Positions 40,686 through 42,599 of a stretch of DNA of 42,599 nucleotides are shown here, one piece after another. Every line of letters begins with the position of its first letter. The stretch's first letter is position 1. The notes beneath the pieces are model-generated. The model saw only the letters and a program-made list of their open reading frames with translations. It ran no database searches and was not told the origin of the DNA. The position numbers and the translations under genes were made by a program. The stretch comes from an uncultured Eubacteriales bacterium. Lineage in GTDB: Bacteria > Bacillota > Clostridia > Christensenellales > UBA1242. Location: positions 1-42,599 of the forward strand of contig CATKYT010000008.1 in the NCBI GenBank assembly GCA_949841245.1, given 5' to 3'.

Positions 40686-40747
40686 ATGCTAAGAACGGGA
40701 TTCTAAGACATAAATTGTAATAATTGTGCATGTGTTCAAATTATAAT

Positions 40748-40951
40748 TTAATCTATAATTCCCAGCAAATAGTCAGCGGAAACTTGAAAAAATTTGCAAA
40801 GAAAAATAATTTGTTCTATGTTTGGTTGTCTTTGTTTTAATTCTAATTTACTTATATGTGTTTGACTTACCATCAATTCATCGGCAAGTTGTTTTTGAGA
40901 TAATCCTTTTTCTGTTCTTAATTCTTTTAATCTTTCAGAAAATTTGTTCAT
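40748..40951 (-). CDS. XRE-family HTH regulator with divergent partner
   Basis: The 67-residue protein is a Cro/C1-type helix-turn-helix (KGLSQKQLADELMVSQTHIS, KLELKQRQPN, ADYLLGIID). ATG 40951 has AAGGAG upstream; a longer frame lacks an SD. The region between it and the divergent gene at 41060 carries three palindromes, one filling the promoter spacer, so it is the likely repressor of that gene and of itself. It resembles the XRE genes at 3001 and 3542 more than the tandem pair. Confidence 0.85.
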   Translation of the reverse strand: MNKFSERLKELRTEKGLSQKQLADELMVSQTHISKLELKQRQPNIEQIIFLCKFFQVSADYLLGIID

Positions 40952-40973
40952 AATAAACTCCTTAAATTTATTA

Positions 40974-41048
40974 TAAGACAAAATGGCTTAAAATACTTGA
41001 CATACCCCAAAATGGGGTATATAATATTTTTAATCCAAAATGGATTAA
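40974..41048 (+). promoter_or_regulatory. Promoter with palindromic operator filling its spacer
   Basis: TTGACA (40998-41003), then TACCCCAAAATGGGGTA as the exact 17-base spacer (41004-41020), then TATAAT (41021-41026). A second palindrome TTAATCCA-AA-TGGATTAA (41031-41048) covers the transcript start. A third, imperfect one, TAAGACA...TGGCTTA (40974-40991), lies upstream. All share a CCA/TGG-like core around As. Confidence 0.85.
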
Positions 41049-41059
41049 AGGAGTTTGTT

Positions 41060-41308
41060 ATGTTGAAATATGAAATTAAAGTTAAAGAAGTTATTTTAAA
41101 CGAATGGGTAGCAAGGGAATTAAAAGGCAACGAATGGAGAAGCCTAGGTAAAAGTAATGAAAAAAGAAATAATCTTTATAAAAGTTTAAATAGAAAACAA
41201 AAAGAAATGCTCTTGGAATTGGAAGAATGTTACGACAAGGATATGGTGCAAAACGAACAAAACTTAGTGGAATTTGTTTTAGAGTTTATTAAAGCAGTCT
41301 ATAAGTGA
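41060..41308 (+). CDS. Small charged protein under XRE control
   Basis: The 82-residue protein is highly charged and mostly helical (NEWVARELKGNEWRSL, LNRKQKEMLLELEECYDK, VEFVLEFIKAVYK). No family is recognised; the C-terminal half vaguely recalls small phage-associated proteins. ATG 41060 follows AAAGGAG. Its promoter is a near-consensus sigma-A site whose spacer is a palindromic operator, so it should be tightly repressed by the divergent XRE protein and strongly induced when relieved. A toxin, antirepressor or phage-remnant role is conceivable but not shown. Confidence 0.7.
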   Translation: MLKYEIKVKEVILNEWVARELKGNEWRSLGKSNEKRNNLYKSLNRKQKEMLLELEECYDKDMVQNEQNLVEFVLEFIKAVYK

Positions 41309-41314
41309 CCTGAC

Positions 41315-41352
41315 AAAATGAGAGTTAAAAAGACCTTTTCTCTCATTTTTTT
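41315..41352 (+). terminator. Intrinsic terminator after the small charged protein gene
   Basis: AAAATGAGAG (41315-41324) pairs with CTCTCATTTT (41340-41349), followed by Ts. Confidence 0.8.
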
Positions 41353-41399
41353 ATTTAATGGTTTTGTTTGTTTTTTAATAAAATGGTTATGAGGCGAAC

Positions 41400-42206
41400 A
41401 TGAAAATTGTTGTGGAGTATGTTTTACTTGAAAACTTTTTGATTAACCTTATAATTCTTAAAACCACCGCCAATGTTTTGAAAGAAAAAGGACGGTTATT
41501 TTTTGTTTCGGCTGTTTTGGGTGCATGTGTAACTGTCGTTATTCCACTTTTGTTTCTTAATTCGCTTGGAGAGTTGTTGCTTCAAGTGGGCTTGGCTGTG
41601 TTTTACATTTGCATTTCATTCAGGTTTAAAACTCTTAAAAAGTTTGCAAGGCTCTATGTTTGTCATTTTGTTGTTACGCTTCTTTATGGTGGGGCATGTT
41701 TCTTTTTTGAAAGGTTGTTTGGCATTGAATCTGTCATTGTAGTTTTGCTTGTTGTGGTGTTTACATTTTTATGTGTCAAATTTTTGCTTAAAGTGCGAAA
41801 CCGAAAAAAGATGTTGGAAAATTTTTGTTTTGAAATCCAAATTGTCGCAGGAGATAAAACCACCAAATGGAAAGCGTTTTTGGACAGCGGAAATCTGCTG
41901 TTTGACCCTTTGACTGACAGCCCTGTTTCACTTATAAATTACAAAGTCTTTTCTGCTTTATATAAAGACATTGACCTTGAAGACATTTTAAGGCGGACAA
42001 AAAAATTGAAGCAGTTGAAGTTGGCTCATTACATTAATTTCAATACACTTGGGGCAGACAATAAAATTTTGGTGTTTCAAGTTGACAAAGTGGTGTTGGA
42101 AAACGGCAGTGTCTTGGAAAATGCCACACTTGGTTTGGCGTTGAAAAATTTTAATGAAGCATTTGGAACAGATGTGATTTTGCACAATAATTTAAGTTTG
42201 GCGTAA
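41400..42206 (+). CDS. spoIIGA: Sigma-E processing peptidase SpoIIGA
   Basis: SpoIIGA is a membrane aspartic protease in the mother cell that cleaves pro-sigma-E after the SpoIIR signal. The 268-residue product has an N-terminal membrane domain of about five helices (to about 133). The catalytic domain has FLDSGNLLFDPLTDSPV, with the catalytic D-S-G at about 162-164. It ends NEAFGTDVILHNNL, like the family's FNaeYdaILHP-type ending. sigE starts 11 bases after its stop. It is about 2 kb from ftsZ because of the inserted accessory block. Confidence 0.93.
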   Translation: MKIVVEYVLLENFLINLIILKTTANVLKEKGRLFFVSAVLGACVTVVIPLLFLNSLGELLLQVGLAVFYICISFRFKTLKKFARLYVCHFVVTLLYGGACFFFERLFGIESVIVVLLVVVFTFLCVKFLLKVRNRKKMLENFCFEIQIVAGDKTTKWKAFLDSGNLLFDPLTDSPVSLINYKVFSALYKDIDLEDILRRTKKLKQLKLAHYINFNTLGADNKILVFQVDKVVLENGSVLENATLGLALKNFNEAFGTDVILHNNLSLA

Positions 42207-42217
42207 GGGGGGAGTAA

Positions 42218-42599
42218 ATGAAAATAATTTTAAAAATAAAGTTGTTGTTTTGGAAACTTTTAAACCGAGAAAACAAAAAATATGCACAAAACATCATGTG
42301 TTATATATGTGGCAATAAGGCACTTCCACAACCACTTGAAGCAGATGAAGAATTGGTGCTTTTGGAAGAAATTAAAAATGGTAATCTTTCTGCGCGCGAC
42401 CGCATAATTGAACACAACTTGCGTTTGGTGGTTTACATTGCAAAAAAGTTTGAAATGTCGGGCATTGACCTTGAAGACCTTATTTCCATTGGTGCAATTG
42501 GACTTATTAAGGCTGTGAAAACTTACAGCATAGACAAAAACATTAAACTTGCCACTTATGCAAGCAGATGTATTGAAAATGAAATATTAATGCAACTGA
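42218..42599 (+). CDS. sigE: RNA polymerase sigma-E factor (pro-form), 5' part
   Basis: The frame is open to the window end, giving 127 residues. It starts [19 protein letters not shown], an amphipathic pro-sequence, then [18 protein letters not shown], which aligns with the known SpoIIGA cleavage region of Bacillus pro-sigma-E (YYIGGSEALPPPL). Region 2 follows: [30 protein letters not shown] and [20 protein letters not shown] precedes the ATG. The gene is truncated by the window edge. Confidence 0.95.
   Translation, partial: MKIILKIKLLFWKLLNRENKKYAQNIMCYICGNKALPQPLEADEELVLLEEIKNGNLSARDRIIEHNLRLVVYIAKKFEMSGIDLEDLISIGAIGLIKAVKTYSIDKNIKLATYASRCIENEILMQL

Overview
This window looks like a chromosome segment from a low-GC, endospore-forming, anaerobic Bacillota (Clostridia-like), probably an uncultured one. 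The evidence is the AT-rich sequence with strong Shine-Dalgarno (SD) sites and TTGACA/TATAAT promoters; sporulation and germination genes (spoIIR, spoIIGA, sigE, spoVG, a SipL-type LysM/DUF3794 protein, sleB-ypeB); a rubrerythrin; a QueH-type queuosine enzyme; and a MurE with the meso-DAP signature DNPR. I cannot place it to genus.

Layout. 53-5322: secA, a small accessory cluster (two paralogous XRE repressors around a DUF6794-like gene), then rpsF-ssb-rpsR-rpmE. 5328-9811: an unknown gene, a fused DUF1385-PrmC gene overlapping prfA, and a lone pilin-like membrane gene. 10032-16968: ArsR-type regulator, queH-lepB, HU, rubrerythrin, a CYTH-like protein, a GPH-type transporter, a lipoprotein and a second unknown gene. 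17049-22737: veg, sipL-like, spoIIR, sleB, ypeB, a Nudix hydrolase and spoVG. 22863-34879: envelope cluster murC, alpha/beta hydrolase, murF, ddl, murE, mraY, murD, ftsW/spoVE, murA, ftsQ/divIB. murG, murB, mraZ and rsmH are not in it. 34974-39336: a small unknown gene, T-box-controlled serS, ftsA, ftsZ. 39331-41352: a compact accessory island between ftsZ and spoIIGA, genes that are close neighbours in many spore formers. 41400-end: spoIIGA and the start of sigE.

How the genes work together. MurA and MurC-F with Ddl make UDP-MurNAc-pentapeptide, MraY loads it on the lipid carrier, FtsW/SpoVE polymerises, and FtsQ/A/Z build the septum. Sporulation reuses that septum: SpoIIR signals SpoIIGA to cleave pro-sigma-E, SipL serves the coat/cortex interface, and SleB/YpeB degrade cortex at germination.

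The most unusual content is non-coding. Three dispersed intergenic copies of a roughly 120-150 nt element fold into the same three-stem structure with compensatory changes. Two promoters have a C-tract in the -35/-10 spacer followed by the same CCCCCGTGTTA core. Several genes have the -10 box about one helical half-turn before the start codon and no SD, which suggests leaderless mRNAs. The ftsZ-spoIIGA island has a 50-bp direct repeat, a SLOG-like gene, a tandemly duplicated repressor and two symmetric operator systems.
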